A stretch of DNA of 64,000 nt from a bacterium (GCA_024711295.1 JANJTB010000028.1:141164-205163); one strand, 5' to 3'; positions 36,870-47,648 are shown, numbered from the stretch's first letter. Notes: generated by a model not told the origin, from the letters alone. Made by a program: numbers and translations.

Positions 36870-39800
36870 TGTATAAATATGTAATCATCTTTTTAATTTT
36901 TATATATTACGAATCAATACCGCAGTCATATAATATTTTTTATGGCGGCAAAAAAGTTTCAACAAACTATTATCAGCCCGTAAAGATTTTTGAGATATTA
37001 AAACCTGCAAAAGGAGATTACATTGAGAATCAGTTTTATGTTAAGACAAAATTTAATATGTCTGAATCTGAGCTCGAAAAAGAGTTATATCAGTCGTTGT
37101 ATGCCAATGGAATAAGAAATATTGAATTTAGCAATGTGGAATCACCTTTTAAAAAATATTTCCCGTCTGAATTACTAAGCAACTCAAAATATAATTTAGA
37201 TTACATTTTCAGAGTTACGTACATGGGCGATACAGAAGTCTTCGAGATTTGTAAACTCTTATCATCTAATCTGAACTACGAATATATAGTACCTGCAATT
37301 AATTATAAATTGCTTGATTCAAAACCTAATGATTCCAGAATCAATAGCCAATGGTATATGGATAGCATCAAAATTTTTCAATCATGGGATAAGACTAAAG
37401 GTACTAAATCAATAATAATTGGAATTGTTGACTCCGGAACTGATCTAAATCATGAAGATTTGAAATCACAAGTTTGGACTAACCCTAATGAAATACCTAG
37501 TGATGGAATTGACAATGATGGTAATGGATTTATTGATGATGTCAATGGTTGGGATTTTGTAGGTAATATAAATCTTACAGATGCAATTTTGGGGAATTTC
37601 AAACCTGACAATAATCCTGTACCCATTCTAATAAGTAATGACCACGGAACCCATGTAGCAGGTACAGCAGCAGCAACTACGAATAATAACTTAGGCATAG
37701 CATCAACAGGGTATGATGTTAGGTTTATATCTACAAAAAATGCCTTAGATGATCTAAATAAGTCCAGGTTGGTTTATCGTCCTTTCGAAGCAATGATGTA
37801 TCTTGCATCAATGGGTGCAAAAGTAATAAATTGCTCTTGGGCTAGCAGCTATTACGACCCCTTAGCTTGGGATGTTGTGAATGAACTTCTTGACAACAAT
37901 GTTTCAATAGTTGCTTCAGCAGGAAATGAAGATTTTTGGACTGATTTTTATCAATATTATCCTGCTACTATACCAGGTGTTATAAGCGTCGGTTCTGTAA
38001 ACAATCAAGGAACTAGATCTTATTTTTCAAATTACGGTGTTAGAGTGAACTGCTTTGCTCCTGGTGAAGCTATTTTATCAACAGTAAACGACAACAGATA
38101 TTCATCAAAAAATGGTACATCTATGTCCTCGCCGGTTGTTAGTGGATTTATAACAAATTTAGTTAATAGATTCCCAAATTACGACAACAAACAAATCTTT
38201 CATCAAATAAGAAGTACACTTACCAAATTTGATAATCAAACACCTTTACTAAGTGGTAAGCTAAATTGTCTGAGTGCCATAAATTATAATTATGCCGGAA
38301 CCGGACTTAATATCCCGGGAATTGAAATAAGTTCCATCGAGATTGACGGGAATTCATCTATTAATAATTTTGGTAATACCAGAATAAAATTGAACATTAT
38401 AAACTATCTTTCGAATGCCCAAAACGTAATTATTACATTATCACCCCAAGATGACTATTTTACTTTTTCAGAATCAAAAATTAACTTAACTGTTCTCAAT
38501 TCAGAGCAAAATGTAGCTAAAGAAATTGATTTTATTTTACGGGATAATTGCCCATGGTTCGAGGGTGAAGCAACAGTTTTTGTAAAAATTGAGTCTGGAA
38601 ATTATATCAATTATCAACTTATAGATATACCGATAATATTAAAGTCTAATAATAAACACATTCTCGCCTCAAATTTCCCTGAAAGTGATAATTTTAGATG
38701 GTATGAATCTGCTGTTGGTGGAGATTTTCATCACGCAGTTGTTGGATACGACTTGAATTCCAAAAGAGGTATAATACATCAATTCTCAACATTTACAGGA
38801 GTATTATCACCCACAAAAGACACAGTTACCTGTATAGATTTCTTCGATGATTTAAACTATATTGTAGGTTCAAACGGTGTAGATGGCAAAACTGAAATTT
38901 TCAGCTATTTCGGAACAATAAGTAAAGACATCAGCCAATATTTGTCATCAATTAAAGACCTCTCATTTAAGGACAAAGATAATGGTTATATAATTGGAAT
39001 TGATGCAAACAGTTCTTTACCTGCAGTATTGTACACAAATAATGGTGGAAACTCATTTATTAAAACGAATATTCCAGGAATTACCAATTTAGATAAATTT
39101 TCAACTAATATTAGTAAAAGAGAAAATTTAAATCTTTGGGGAACTGTAAACGGAAGAATAATTTATACACCTGACGGCGGGAAGAGTGCCAATTTGATTA
39201 ACACAAAATTGGGCAATTATATTATGATGGTTGAAGCAATCAGTATAGATACATTTTTTGTATTTTCTTATAACTCCAACAGCGGCTTTAAACTTCACAA
39301 AACTCTTAATAAAGGGATTACTTTTATTGATATTACTCCAAATGAAATTGACTTGACCAAAGCAGTGAAAATTTTTATTCCGGATGGATCTAACCATTTA
39401 TATATAGTTATGAAGGATACAAGAATTTATAAAACTGTTGATATGGGAAACAATTGGTTGATGGAATTAAATAAACAATATAAATTAGACGGCTTTTCGC
39501 ATGCAACACTTTTTTCTAAAAGTGGTAGAGCAAGGTTATGGATGAGTGGTTTTGATATTAGATACTTAGACTTCGAATATTTACCTCAGAATGTAGTATA
39601 TGATTTGAAAATAGCCGGAAAACAAAATTTAGATTTTGATACATTGAAGATTTTTGATAGTTATGAAGAAACAATTTTTTTAAAAAACAATGGAAACTAC
39701 AAGGCTACAATCGAAAGTCAGGAATTTTCGAGTGGTGAAGTATTTAGTTTGTCCTTACCTTTTAAAACTATAATATCTCCTGGTGAGTTAGCAAGTGCAG

Positions 39801-40180
39801 ATCTAAAGTTTGCTCCTGAAAAAGTAGGATTATTTTATGATACATTAACTATAAAAACCACTGAAGGTAATCAGATTATCAAATTCGTAATGCAGGGTGT
39901 TGGCGACGATCCATCAAATATGGTTGAAGGTCCTTTGAAATATGATTTTAACATATCCAAGCTTGGAGAAGTATATTTAATTAAATCAGATGATTTTTTT
40001 CAAAAAGTCACAACTTTAACTGTTTCTGATTTACAAGGGAATAAACTGACTAATTATCGAATATCTCCCGGCGAAAAATATGTAGAATTGGATTTCAGCA
40101 AATATCCTCAGTCAGTATATGTAGTGAACTTAACAAATGAATTATTTAGCAAGACATTTAAAATAATTGAAATTAAATAA
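36869..40180 (+). CDS. Secreted subtilisin-like serine protease (S8)
   Basis: About 1103 residues from ATG 36869, which has GGAG 6 bases upstream; a TTG three bases earlier is less likely. The catalytic triad is visible: Asp near 189 (IIGIVDSGTDLNHEDL), His near 260 (DHGTHVAGTAAA) and Ser near 418 (NGTSMSSPVVSGF). An N-terminal pro-region (about 1-170) precedes it. A long beta-rich C-terminal half ends in a region like a type IX sorting domain (LTVSDLQGNKLTNYRISPG to YVVNLTNELFSKTFKIIEIK). It is co-transcribed with the repeat lipoprotein before it and probably acts at or outside the outer membrane. Confidence 0.9.
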   Translation: MYKYVIIFLIFIYYESIPQSYNIFYGGKKVSTNYYQPVKIFEILKPAKGDYIENQFYVKTKFNMSESELEKELYQSLYANGIRNIEFSNVESPFKKYFPSELLSNSKYNLDYIFRVTYMGDTEVFEICKLLSSNLNYEYIVPAINYKLLDSKPNDSRINSQWYMDSIKIFQSWDKTKGTKSIIIGIVDSGTDLNHEDLKSQVWTNPNEIPSDGIDNDGNGFIDDVNGWDFVGNINLTDAILGNFKPDNNPVPILISNDHGTHVAGTAAATTNNNLGIASTGYDVRFISTKNALDDLNKSRLVYRPFEAMMYLASMGAKVINCSWASSYYDPLAWDVVNELLDNNVSIVASAGNEDFWTDFYQYYPATIPGVISVGSVNNQGTRSYFSNYGVRVNCFAPGEAILSTVNDNRYSSKNGTSMSSPVVSGFITNLVNRFPNYDNKQIFHQIRSTLTKFDNQTPLLSGKLNCLSAINYNYAGTGLNIPGIEISSIEIDGNSSINNFGNTRIKLNIINYLSNAQNVIITLSPQDDYFTFSESKINLTVLNSEQNVAKEIDFILRDNCPWFEGEATVFVKIESGNYINYQLIDIPIILKSNNKHILASNFPESDNFRWYESAVGGDFHHAVVGYDLNSKRGIIHQFSTFTGVLSPTKDTVTCIDFFDDLNYIVGSNGVDGKTEIFSYFGTISKDISQYLSSIKDLSFKDKDNGYIIGIDANSSLPAVLYTNNGGNSFIKTNIPGITNLDKFSTNISKRENLNLWGTVNGRIIYTPDGGKSANLINTKLGNYIMMVEAISIDTFFVFSYNSNSGFKLHKTLNKGITFIDITPNEIDLTKAVKIFIPDGSNHLYIVMKDTRIYKTVDMGNNWLMELNKQYKLDGFSHATLFSKSGRARLWMSGFDIRYLDFEYLPQNVVYDLKIAGKQNLDFDTLKIFDSYEETIFLKNNGNYKATIESQEFSSGEVFSLSLPFKTIISPGELASADLKFAPEKVGLFYDTLTIKTTEGNQIIKFVMQGVGDDPSNMVEGPLKYDFNISKLGEVYLIKSDDFFQKVTTLTVSDLQGNKLTNYRISPGEKYVELDFSKYPQSVYVVNLTNELFSKTFKIIEIK

Positions 40181-40706
40181 AAAATATTTTGTTGTAGTCT
40201 TTTTTGTTTTTTGGGGATTAATAATAGGAATTGTTGGACCCAATTTATCTTTTATTTATAATAAAAAGGTTATAAATAAAGAGATTAAAAGGCAAATAAG
40301 AGAAAATCTCATAGATGGAAACTTCGAAATATTGGAAATACCAATTGTCAAATATAATGACAAATATTTCTTTAAATGGATACATTCAGCTGAATTCAGA
40401 TATAATGATAAGATGTATGATATTGTTGACGGAAATAAAACGTTAAGGACTGATAGTTCAATTATCTTTTATGTTGTCAATGATACAAAAGAAGAGCAGT
40501 TACTTAAAGAATTTGTTCTCTCAGACAAAGCAAAGCCATACTCCAATCTTATCAAAAAAATGAAGTTAATAAGTCTCGAAGTTTTTGAATCAGAATATCA
40601 AGAGAATATATTAACTGAATTTGCTTACAATTTTTTCCCATATTACAAATCTAAGGTATTATCCCTTAAATTTGATTTGTTAGACCCTCCACCCAAAACA
40701 TATTAA
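40167..40706 (+). CDS. Membrane-anchored protein of unknown function
   Basis: 179 residues from a TTG at 40167 that overlaps the protease by 14 bp; the next in-frame Met is deep in the protein, so TTG is likely. One N-terminal helix (YFVVVFFVFWGLIIGIVGPNL) is followed by a soluble domain rich in Lys, Ile and Tyr (VKYNDKYFFKWIHSAEFRYNDKMYDIVDG). No family recognised. It sits between the protease and the TonB receptor. Confidence 0.55.
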   Translation: MKLNKKYFVVVFFVFWGLIIGIVGPNLSFIYNKKVINKEIKRQIRENLIDGNFEILEIPIVKYNDKYFFKWIHSAEFRYNDKMYDIVDGNKTLRTDSSIIFYVVNDTKEEQLLKEFVLSDKAKPYSNLIKKMKLISLEVFESEYQENILTEFAYNFFPYYKSKVLSLKFDLLDPPPKTY

Positions 40707-40795
40707 ATAAATAATCACTTTCAAATTTTTAATTAGCTCAGTTAAAAAACTCCTGAGTTGATTATATATTTATTTTATTATATAGGGACAAAGAA

Positions 40796-42805
40796 ATGAC
40801 TAAGATTTATTTTGTAATAATTATTTTTAAAATTATCCTGTTACAGAATATTGCCTATTCAAGTCAGAAAAGTGACAGCTTAAAGGTTTATCAGTTAGGT
40901 GATATAAGTGTAACAGGTATGGGTTCAAAATCAAGTATATCGCAAGTAAATATTAATACATTAAACTATTTCAATATCCAAAAATCTGATGTTTCTTCAG
41001 CAGCCGAGCTACAATTATATATCCCATCTGCAAGAATAAGAACCAACTCAAGGGGAGAGTCTATGTTGTTTTTGAGAGGTTCCGGTGAACGTCAGCTTGG
41101 GTTGTTTTTTGATGGTGTACCACTTAATGTAGCATGGGATAATAGATTTGATTTAAGTATGTTACCAACTGATATAATTGGTAAAATGGATATCAATAAA
41201 AACTCAAATTCTATCATTTATGGCGCAAACGTTATGGGTGGAGCAATTAGTATAAGTACAATCGAAAAAGCAAACGATGGCTATGGTGCTAATATTAGGT
41301 TGCAGGGTGGATCAGCCGGTTTATATCAATATGCATTGACTCATGATGGTAGAGCTGGAAATTTTAATTATTTGATTAGTGCCGGGAAAACACAAAATGA
41401 TGCTTTCACAATATCTGATAAAAGACCTGACTCTCTTTTGAATCAAAATAATAATTCCGGACTTAGAGACAACACTTTTAGAAGTTTTACAAATCTTTAT
41501 TCGAGGATTGAGTATAATTTTGATGAGAGTGCAAAACTTGGTTTATCTGTGCTTAATATTAATGGTGAAAAAGGAGTTGCACCTGAAACCCATATCGAGA
41601 ATGCACGATTTTGGAGATACCCTGAATGGAATAGGACAATTTTTGCAATTAATGCTTCAGCATTTTTGAATTCTACAGGCAATTTAAGATTAAGAACTAC
41701 AGCTTGGTATGATGTTAATCACCAACAAATTAATTCCTATTCTGACAATAATTATGATTCTGTTTTTCAGAAGCAAAAGGATAATGACATTACATTGGGA
41801 GCCAGAATTGCTCTTGTATGGGATTTACACAGAAATCATTTATTCCAGTTTACTTCAAACTCATATTATACAAGTCATGAAGAAATTATTGATAACAATT
41901 CACCATTAAATTATTCACAATCAGTATTTTCAAACGGATTAAGTTATGAGTATAATATTAACAAGTTTGATCTAAGTACAGGGATTGTGTATGATTACAT
42001 TGTTACTGGTAATTCAGGTGTGTTTGAAGACTATCAGAATTCAACTATGGGTGATTATGGGTACTATGCAAGTATTAAGTACGGATTTGACGATAAAACA
42101 GCAATTTTTGCTAATTATTCATTAAGAACAAGATTTCCTACATTGAGAGAATCTTACAGCGGTGCATTAGATAGATTTGTTGCAAATCCTAATTTGAAAC
42201 CAGAAACGGGAAATTTGATTGAAATTGGTATTAACAGAAGCACATTTGAATATACGTCAGAGTTTTCATTGTTTGCAAATTTATATGATGGATTAATCGA
42301 GCAAATCAGATTAAGCAAAGAACAAGATGAGCTTAGAAGAAGAATGAGGATTAATTACTCCAGTGCTGATATTTTGGGAGCTGATTTATCTTTAAGATTC
42401 TACCCTCTGAACAATTTTGATGTTGATGTGAATTTTACATATCTATATGCTTCCGGATATCAAGATTCAATCAAGCTTGACAAAATTGATAATCGTCCTG
42501 AGTTTTTGACAGGTGTTATTCTGAAATATAAGTATAACTTTGGGTTAACGTTGCAAGGTGAGTTTGAATCTACAGGAAAGCAGTATGAAAGATCGCCTGA
42601 TGATATTTCAAGGTTTGTTGAAATTGGTGCAACTTCAATAATAAACTTCAGATTATCGTATCAGTTTAATACTAATCTAATTAGTGGTGAATCATTAGAA
42701 CTTTTTGCAAGAGTAAACAATATTGCAGATACTTATAGGATATCTCAACTTGGATTACCTGAGCAGGGAAGGGTATTGCTGGCGGGATTTAAAGCTCACA
42801 TTTAA
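40796..42805 (+). CDS. TonB-dependent outer-membrane receptor
   Basis: 669 residues. Signal peptide, then a plug domain (LQLYIPSARIRTNSRGESMLFLRGSGERQLGLFFDGVPLN, IIYGANVMGGAISIST) and a 22-strand-type barrel (ATIFANYSLRTRFPTLRESYSG and NPNLKPETGNLIEIGINRS are typical). The final residues GRVLLAGFKAHI end on a barrel strand. Such receptors import siderophores, vitamins or other large solutes using TonB energy. No partner that would reveal the ligand is adjacent. A strong terminator follows. Confidence 0.93.
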   Translation: MTKIYFVIIIFKIILLQNIAYSSQKSDSLKVYQLGDISVTGMGSKSSISQVNINTLNYFNIQKSDVSSAAELQLYIPSARIRTNSRGESMLFLRGSGERQLGLFFDGVPLNVAWDNRFDLSMLPTDIIGKMDINKNSNSIIYGANVMGGAISISTIEKANDGYGANIRLQGGSAGLYQYALTHDGRAGNFNYLISAGKTQNDAFTISDKRPDSLLNQNNNSGLRDNTFRSFTNLYSRIEYNFDESAKLGLSVLNINGEKGVAPETHIENARFWRYPEWNRTIFAINASAFLNSTGNLRLRTTAWYDVNHQQINSYSDNNYDSVFQKQKDNDITLGARIALVWDLHRNHLFQFTSNSYYTSHEEIIDNNSPLNYSQSVFSNGLSYEYNINKFDLSTGIVYDYIVTGNSGVFEDYQNSTMGDYGYYASIKYGFDDKTAIFANYSLRTRFPTLRESYSGALDRFVANPNLKPETGNLIEIGINRSTFEYTSEFSLFANLYDGLIEQIRLSKEQDELRRRMRINYSSADILGADLSLRFYPLNNFDVDVNFTYLYASGYQDSIKLDKIDNRPEFLTGVILKYKYNFGLTLQGEFESTGKQYERSPDDISRFVEIGATSIINFRLSYQFNTNLISGESLELFARVNNIADTYRISQLGLPEQGRVLLAGFKAHI

Positions 42806-42824
42806 ATTGTTAAATTAAATGTTT

Positions 42825-42857
42825 AGGCGGTTAGGTCGTACTTAACTGCCTTTTTTA
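42825..42857 (+). terminator. Terminator after the TonB receptor
   Basis: AGGCGGTTA and TAACTGCCT form a 9 bp stem (one G-T pair) around a 9-base loop, followed by six T. Confidence 0.85.
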
Positions 42858-42919
42858 ATTAAACTATTATTTATATAATCTTGTCTAATACTATATTATT
42901 AATTAGTGTTTGACATGAC

Positions 42920-44224
42920 ATGAAAATTTGCTTATTAATTTTATCGGTTTTCATAATTCATTTATCATCGACAAATGCAAACGAATTATATATACCTGAC
43001 ACCAACATTTCAAATTGGGTAAGAATAAATCCTGATGAGCTAAATTGGAACTCTGAAATCATAGACTCATTGTTTGAATTTTTAGATTACAAAAATACAA
43101 AATCATTCATAGTTCTTAAAGATGGCAAAATTGTTATTGAAAAGTACTTTGGGAATTTTAAACAGGACAGTATCTGGTATTGGGCATCAGCAGGTAAAGT
43201 AATCAATTCATCACTAATAGGTATTGCAGAAGGTGAAGGTAAACTTTCGATTATGGATGAATCATCGAAATATTTGGGAAGTAACTGGACTTCACTGACT
43301 ACTGAACAAGAAAATAACATTAAAATAATTCACCAACTTACTATGACAACGGGGTTAGATGATGATGTTGATGACCTGTTCTGCACTAAACCGGAATGTT
43401 TGAAATTCAAAGCACAGGCAGGAACAAGGTGGTCTTATCATAATGCTCCTTATACTTTATTAGATAAAGTTCTTGAAAGTGCTAGCGGAAGAAGTTTCAA
43501 CCAATATTTTGCAGAAAAAATTCGTAATAAGGTTGGGATGAATGGTTTATGGATCAAGCAAGATTACAACAATGTATATTTTAGTAACTCTCTATCTGTT
43601 GCAAGGTTTGGAATACTTGTTCAAAATGATGGGAAATGGAAAAACAATGAAATTATTATTCCGCAAGATTATCTCAAAGATATGGTAAACTCAAGTCAGG
43701 AATTGAACAAATCTTATGGTTATCTATGGTGGTTAAATGGAAAAGATGGATTTATGTTGCCAGGTTCTCAATTTGTAATCGAAAAATTGTTATTTCCTGA
43801 CGCACCAATTGATATGATAGCTGCTTTGGGCAAGAATGGGCAAATATTAAATATCTCGAAGGAATTGGGATTAGTTGTGGTTCGATTGGGTGATAATCCC
43901 GGCTATGCTTTGGCTGATATTACACCGGTATTTAACAACGATATTTGGAAATACTTAAATCGTATTATGGATGTAAACTCTATAATTCAAAACAACAATG
44001 ATTATAATGTTTATCCAAATCCTATAAAAGATTTTGTAACGGTTAACGGGAAAGCAGGAGATTTGATTACTATTTCAGATCTTTTGGGACGTGTATTTGT
44101 AAGTTATATGTTTGACAATGATGGACTAATAAATTTAAATTTGTCAAGTTTTACCTCAGGTCAATATTTTATGAATCATAAATCTATATCCGGCAATAAA
44201 ACTATAAAATTGATAAAAGAATAA
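42920..44224 (+). CDS. Secreted serine hydrolase (beta-lactamase family) with T9SS sorting domain
   Basis: 434 residues. Signal peptide, then a class C beta-lactamase/AmpH-like fold: nucleophile motif SAGK (WYWASAGKVINSS), Tyr motif YHNA (RWSYHNAPYTLLD) and the later block YGYLWWLNGKDGFMLPGS. The last about 70 residues form a type IX sorting domain (NVYPNPIKDFVTVNG, SGQYFMNHKSI). It probably cleaves esters or amides, or trims peptidoglycan, outside the cell. Between it and the TonB receptor lies a 114 bp gap with a terminator, so it has its own promoter. Confidence 0.9.
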   Translation: MKICLLILSVFIIHLSSTNANELYIPDTNISNWVRINPDELNWNSEIIDSLFEFLDYKNTKSFIVLKDGKIVIEKYFGNFKQDSIWYWASAGKVINSSLIGIAEGEGKLSIMDESSKYLGSNWTSLTTEQENNIKIIHQLTMTTGLDDDVDDLFCTKPECLKFKAQAGTRWSYHNAPYTLLDKVLESASGRSFNQYFAEKIRNKVGMNGLWIKQDYNNVYFSNSLSVARFGILVQNDGKWKNNEIIIPQDYLKDMVNSSQELNKSYGYLWWLNGKDGFMLPGSQFVIEKLLFPDAPIDMIAALGKNGQILNISKELGLVVVRLGDNPGYALADITPVFNNDIWKYLNRIMDVNSIIQNNNDYNVYPNPIKDFVTVNGKAGDLITISDLLGRVFVSYMFDNDGLINLNLSSFTSGQYFMNHKSISGNKTIKLIKE

Positions 44225-44226
44225 AA

Positions 44227-44258
44227 AAACTGCTTAAGAAATAATTCAAAAGCAGTTT
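44227..44258. terminator. Bidirectional terminator
   Basis: AAACTGCTT and AAGCAGTTT form a 9 bp perfect stem, with a T run on the minus strand. It lies between the converging serine hydrolase and peroxiredoxin genes. Confidence 0.85.
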
Positions 44259-44282
44259 AGATCTAAACTTAATAATTTTGTT

Positions 44283-44834
44283 TTAGTTCAGTGTATCTTC
44301 GCCTGAATTCCAGTTACATGGAGTAAGCTTACCTGACTGCAATGCAGCCAATACTCTGATTATTTCTTGAGTATTTCTACCAACTGACTCAGGATGTACA
44401 ACTGAATAAACTAATTCTCCTTCAGGGTTGATAATATAAGTGCCACGTAAAGCATAACCGGTTTCTTCTTTTAAAACTTCGTAGTTACGTGCTGTAACTC
44501 TTGTAAAATCAGCAAGCATTGGGAAAGGTAAATTTCTTAAACCAGGATGTGAAGAACGCCATGCCAAATGTGAGAAATGGCTATCTGTAGAGCATGCAAC
44601 AACTTCGCAATTCATTTCTTTAAAAGTTTTGTAGGCACGTCCAAAATCTTCAATTTCAGTAGGACATACAAATGTAAAATCCAGAGGATAAAAGAATAGT
44701 ACCAACCATTGACCACGATAATCATTCAAACTTATTTCTTTAAATGCTGAATCTGGATTAAGCGATAAAGCATCACCACCAATAACTGCTGTTCCTCTAA
44801 AATCCGGTGCAGGTTTTCCAACTAAAAGACTCAT
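44283..44834 (-). CDS. 2-Cys peroxiredoxin (AhpC/Prx1 type)
   Basis: 183 residues, reduces peroxides. Peroxidatic Cys57 is in FYPLDFTFVCPTEIEDF. The resolving Cys is in the C-terminal tail TPCNW. SHFSHLAWRS and YIINPEGELVYSVVHP fit the typical 2-Cys group. It stands alone, diverging from topA over a 155 bp AT-rich gap, and has GGAG just upstream of its start. Confidence 0.95.
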   Translation of the reverse strand: MSLLVGKPAPDFRGTAVIGGDALSLNPDSAFKEISLNDYRGQWLVLFFYPLDFTFVCPTEIEDFGRAYKTFKEMNCEVVACSTDSHFSHLAWRSSHPGLRNLPFPMLADFTRVTARNYEVLKEETGYALRGTYIINPEGELVYSVVHPESVGRNTQEIIRVLAALQSGKLTPCNWNSGEDTLN

Positions 44835-44989
44835 TAAAATTCTCCTGTTAAATATAAAAAAAACACAGAAATCATAAGCAAAAACGTGAATTAATGAATG
44901 ATATTGTTAAAAGAAATTACTTATTTTGCAATGCAAATTTGTTATAATCGTAAACTTATTTTCATATTAATCAAAAAGTAAAATCTTGT

Positions 44990-47338
44990 ATGAGTAGTTC
45001 GAAATCTATTAAATCATTAGTTATTGTAGAATCACCGGCGAAGGCCAAAACTATAGAGAAAATCCTGGGAAGTGATTACTTAGTTAAGTCAAGTATTGGC
45101 CATATAAGAGACCTTGCTAAAAATGAAATGTCAATTGATATAAAGAATGGTTTTAAACCTAAATATGAAATATCTCCTGATAAAAAGAAAACGGTAAGTG
45201 AATTAAAGAAATTAGCAAAAGATAGTGAAACTGTTTGGCTTGCTACGGACGAGGATCGCGAGGGCGAAGCAATTGCATGGCATTTGTGTGAAGCATTAGG
45301 GCTTGATTATAAGGAAACAAAGAGAATTGTATTTCATGAGATTACAAAAAATGCTATACTTGAATCTGTAAAAAATCCCAGAACTATTGATAAAAATCTA
45401 GTAGATGCCCAACAAGCCAGAAGGGTACTTGACAGACTTGTAGGATACGAACTTTCTCCTGTACTATGGAAAAAAGTCAAAAAAGGCCTTTCCGCTGGCA
45501 GAGTTCAATCTGTCGCTGTTCGCTTAATTGTTGAAAGAGAAAGGGAAATTTTAAATTTTAACCACGAAGCATCATTTAAGATAATTGGTGAATTTTTGAC
45601 TGAACAAGGTAAAAAATTTACAGCAGAGCTCAAAACCAGATTTTTAAATCTCGATGAAGCAATTAATTTTTTAAACAAAATTTCAGATTCAACTTTTACC
45701 GTTAGTGATTTAACAGTTAAACCATCCAAAAGAACTCCATCTCCACCTTTTACTACTTCTACATTGCAGCAGGAAGCAAGCAGAAAGCTTGGATTCTCTG
45801 TTAAACAAACCATGGTTGTGGCTCAAAAGCTTTATGAATCAGGTAAAATTACTTATATGAGAACTGATTCGTTAAATTTATCTGAAGTAGCTATCAACGC
45901 AGCGAAAGAGTTTATTGGAAGTGAATATGGTGATAAGTATGTTAAGCCAAGAAGATTTAAGACTAAGAACGAGTCAGCTCAGGAAGCTCATGAAGCAATT
46001 CGCCCTACAAACATGTCAACAATTGACATAAAAGGTGAACGTGACCAACAGAGATTGTATGATTTAATTTGGAAAAGAACAATTGCCAGCCAAATGGCTG
46101 ATGCTGAATTGGAAAAAACAACAGCTACCATTGAAATTGATAACTCAAACGAAATTTTTATTGCGAATGGAGAAGTAATAAAGTTTGATGGATTTCTTAA
46201 GATTTATCATGAAGATATTGATGATGATAATTCAAATGAAGATGAAAACAGCAAAATGCTTCCATTTTTGAGAAAAGGTGAAAATCCAATACGCGAAAAA
46301 ATTACCGGTCGTCAAGTTTTCAAAAAACCTCCTGCAAGATATACTGAAGCAAGTTTAGTAAAAAAACTAGAAGAAATGAGTATCGGGCGACCTTCTACTT
46401 ATGCTCCGACCATAAGTACAATTCAAGATAGAGGATATGTTGTTAAAGAAGATAGAGATGGTAAAGAAAGACAATATTACAGTGTTGAACTCACAAGCGG
46501 AAAAGCAGAATATAATTTAGAGACTGAGACTTATGGTACAGAAAAATCAAAGCTATTTCCTACTGATATGGGATTTGTAGTTAATGATTTTCTCGTTAAG
46601 TATTTTCCTAGTATAGTTGACTTTAACTTCACTGCACAAGTCGAAGAGGAATTCGACAACATAGCTGACGGGAAGTTGAAATGGCAGGATATGATTAAGG
46701 CGTTTTATAATCCTTTTCATGACACTATCGAGCAATCTCAGCAAATTAAGCGTGAAGATGCCGTTCAGTCGAGAGAGTTAGGTCTTGATCCTAAAACAGG
46801 TAAAATGATATATGCCAAGATTGGTCCCTATGGTCCAATGTTTCAAATGGGTGACAAAGATGACATTGATAAACCTAAATATGTTTCATTGCCAAAAGGG
46901 CTTACTCTTGAACAGTCATCGCTCGATGATGCCTTGAAAATGTTCGATTTACCAAGATTTGTCGGTGTTGCTGAAGATGGAAAAGAAATCATTGCTCAAA
47001 TAGGAAGATTTGGACCTTATTTGAAGCATGGTTCACTATTTGTTTCTATTAGTGAAGATGAATTATTTTCAATAACTTTGGATGAAGCCAAGCAAAAAAT
47101 TGCAGATAAACAAAATATTCAATCAAGCAGTAATATCAAAGAATTTGAGCAAAATTCAAAAGTTAAAATTAAAAAGGGAAGGTTCGGTCCTTATGTGACT
47201 GATGGCTCAAAGAATGTAAAAATTCCTAAGGGTAAAGTCCCAAATGACTTAACACTTGATGAATGTTTAGAGCTTCTGTCAAATAGTGAAACTAAAAAGA
47301 AAACTGCAACCAGAGCGAAGACAAAAGCAAGTAAATAA
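44990..47338 (+). CDS. topA: DNA topoisomerase I
   Basis: 782 residues, type IA topoisomerase that relaxes negative supercoils. The TOPRIM domain is at the N-terminus (ESPAKAKTIEKIL, residues 14-26; then ATDEDREGEAIAWH). The catalytic tyrosine is in KITYMRTDSLNLSE. The C-terminus carries repeated KGRFGPY-type units (IGPYGPMFQMGD, IGRFGPYLKHG, KKGRFGPYVTDG) and a basic tail, rather than the four-Cys zinc fingers of E. coli TopA. The 310 bp after it holds the promoter region of arsR. It is the last clear core gene before the accessory region. Confidence 0.97.
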   Translation: MSSSKSIKSLVIVESPAKAKTIEKILGSDYLVKSSIGHIRDLAKNEMSIDIKNGFKPKYEISPDKKKTVSELKKLAKDSETVWLATDEDREGEAIAWHLCEALGLDYKETKRIVFHEITKNAILESVKNPRTIDKNLVDAQQARRVLDRLVGYELSPVLWKKVKKGLSAGRVQSVAVRLIVEREREILNFNHEASFKIIGEFLTEQGKKFTAELKTRFLNLDEAINFLNKISDSTFTVSDLTVKPSKRTPSPPFTTSTLQQEASRKLGFSVKQTMVVAQKLYESGKITYMRTDSLNLSEVAINAAKEFIGSEYGDKYVKPRRFKTKNESAQEAHEAIRPTNMSTIDIKGERDQQRLYDLIWKRTIASQMADAELEKTTATIEIDNSNEIFIANGEVIKFDGFLKIYHEDIDDDNSNEDENSKMLPFLRKGENPIREKITGRQVFKKPPARYTEASLVKKLEEMSIGRPSTYAPTISTIQDRGYVVKEDRDGKERQYYSVELTSGKAEYNLETETYGTEKSKLFPTDMGFVVNDFLVKYFPSIVDFNFTAQVEEEFDNIADGKLKWQDMIKAFYNPFHDTIEQSQQIKREDAVQSRELGLDPKTGKMIYAKIGPYGPMFQMGDKDDIDKPKYVSLPKGLTLEQSSLDDALKMFDLPRFVGVAEDGKEIIAQIGRFGPYLKHGSLFVSISEDELFSITLDEAKQKIADKQNIQSSSNIKEFEQNSKVKIKKGRFGPYVTDGSKNVKIPKGKVPNDLTLDECLELLSNSETKKKTATRAKTKASK

Positions 47339-47601
47339 TTACTGTTTTTAAAAATGAAAGATAATTTCTTATTATTTAAAATAGGTAGAATTTAAATAAT
47401 ATAAAATAATAATTTAATAAGCACTTATTGAATTTGTTTAAGTGAATTCAATGGTTTCACAATATACTTCATTATTATCAAATATACCATTCAGTACATT
47501 GTACATTAATCCATTATTAAACAAGTTTCGAAACTATAAATTCAATTTTTGAAAAATAAATATTCTAATTTTTGATATTTATTCAAAATATGTTTATTTT
47601 T

Positions 47602-47625
47602 ATATTTAGATGTTTAGCTAAATAT
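47602..47625 (+). promoter_or_regulatory. Dyad operator candidate upstream of arsR
   Basis: ATATTTAG and CTAAATAT are perfect inverted arms spaced by 8 bases, placed 23 bp before the arsR start codon. A second dyad (AATAAATA ... TATTTATT) lies about 40 bp upstream. ArsR repressors bind such 12-2-12-like or 8-8-8 dyads and release on arsenite; binding here is inferred. The rest of 47339-47600 is AT-rich and contains no gene. Confidence 0.5.
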
Positions 47626-47648
47626 CGAAATGTAATTACGGGAAAATT

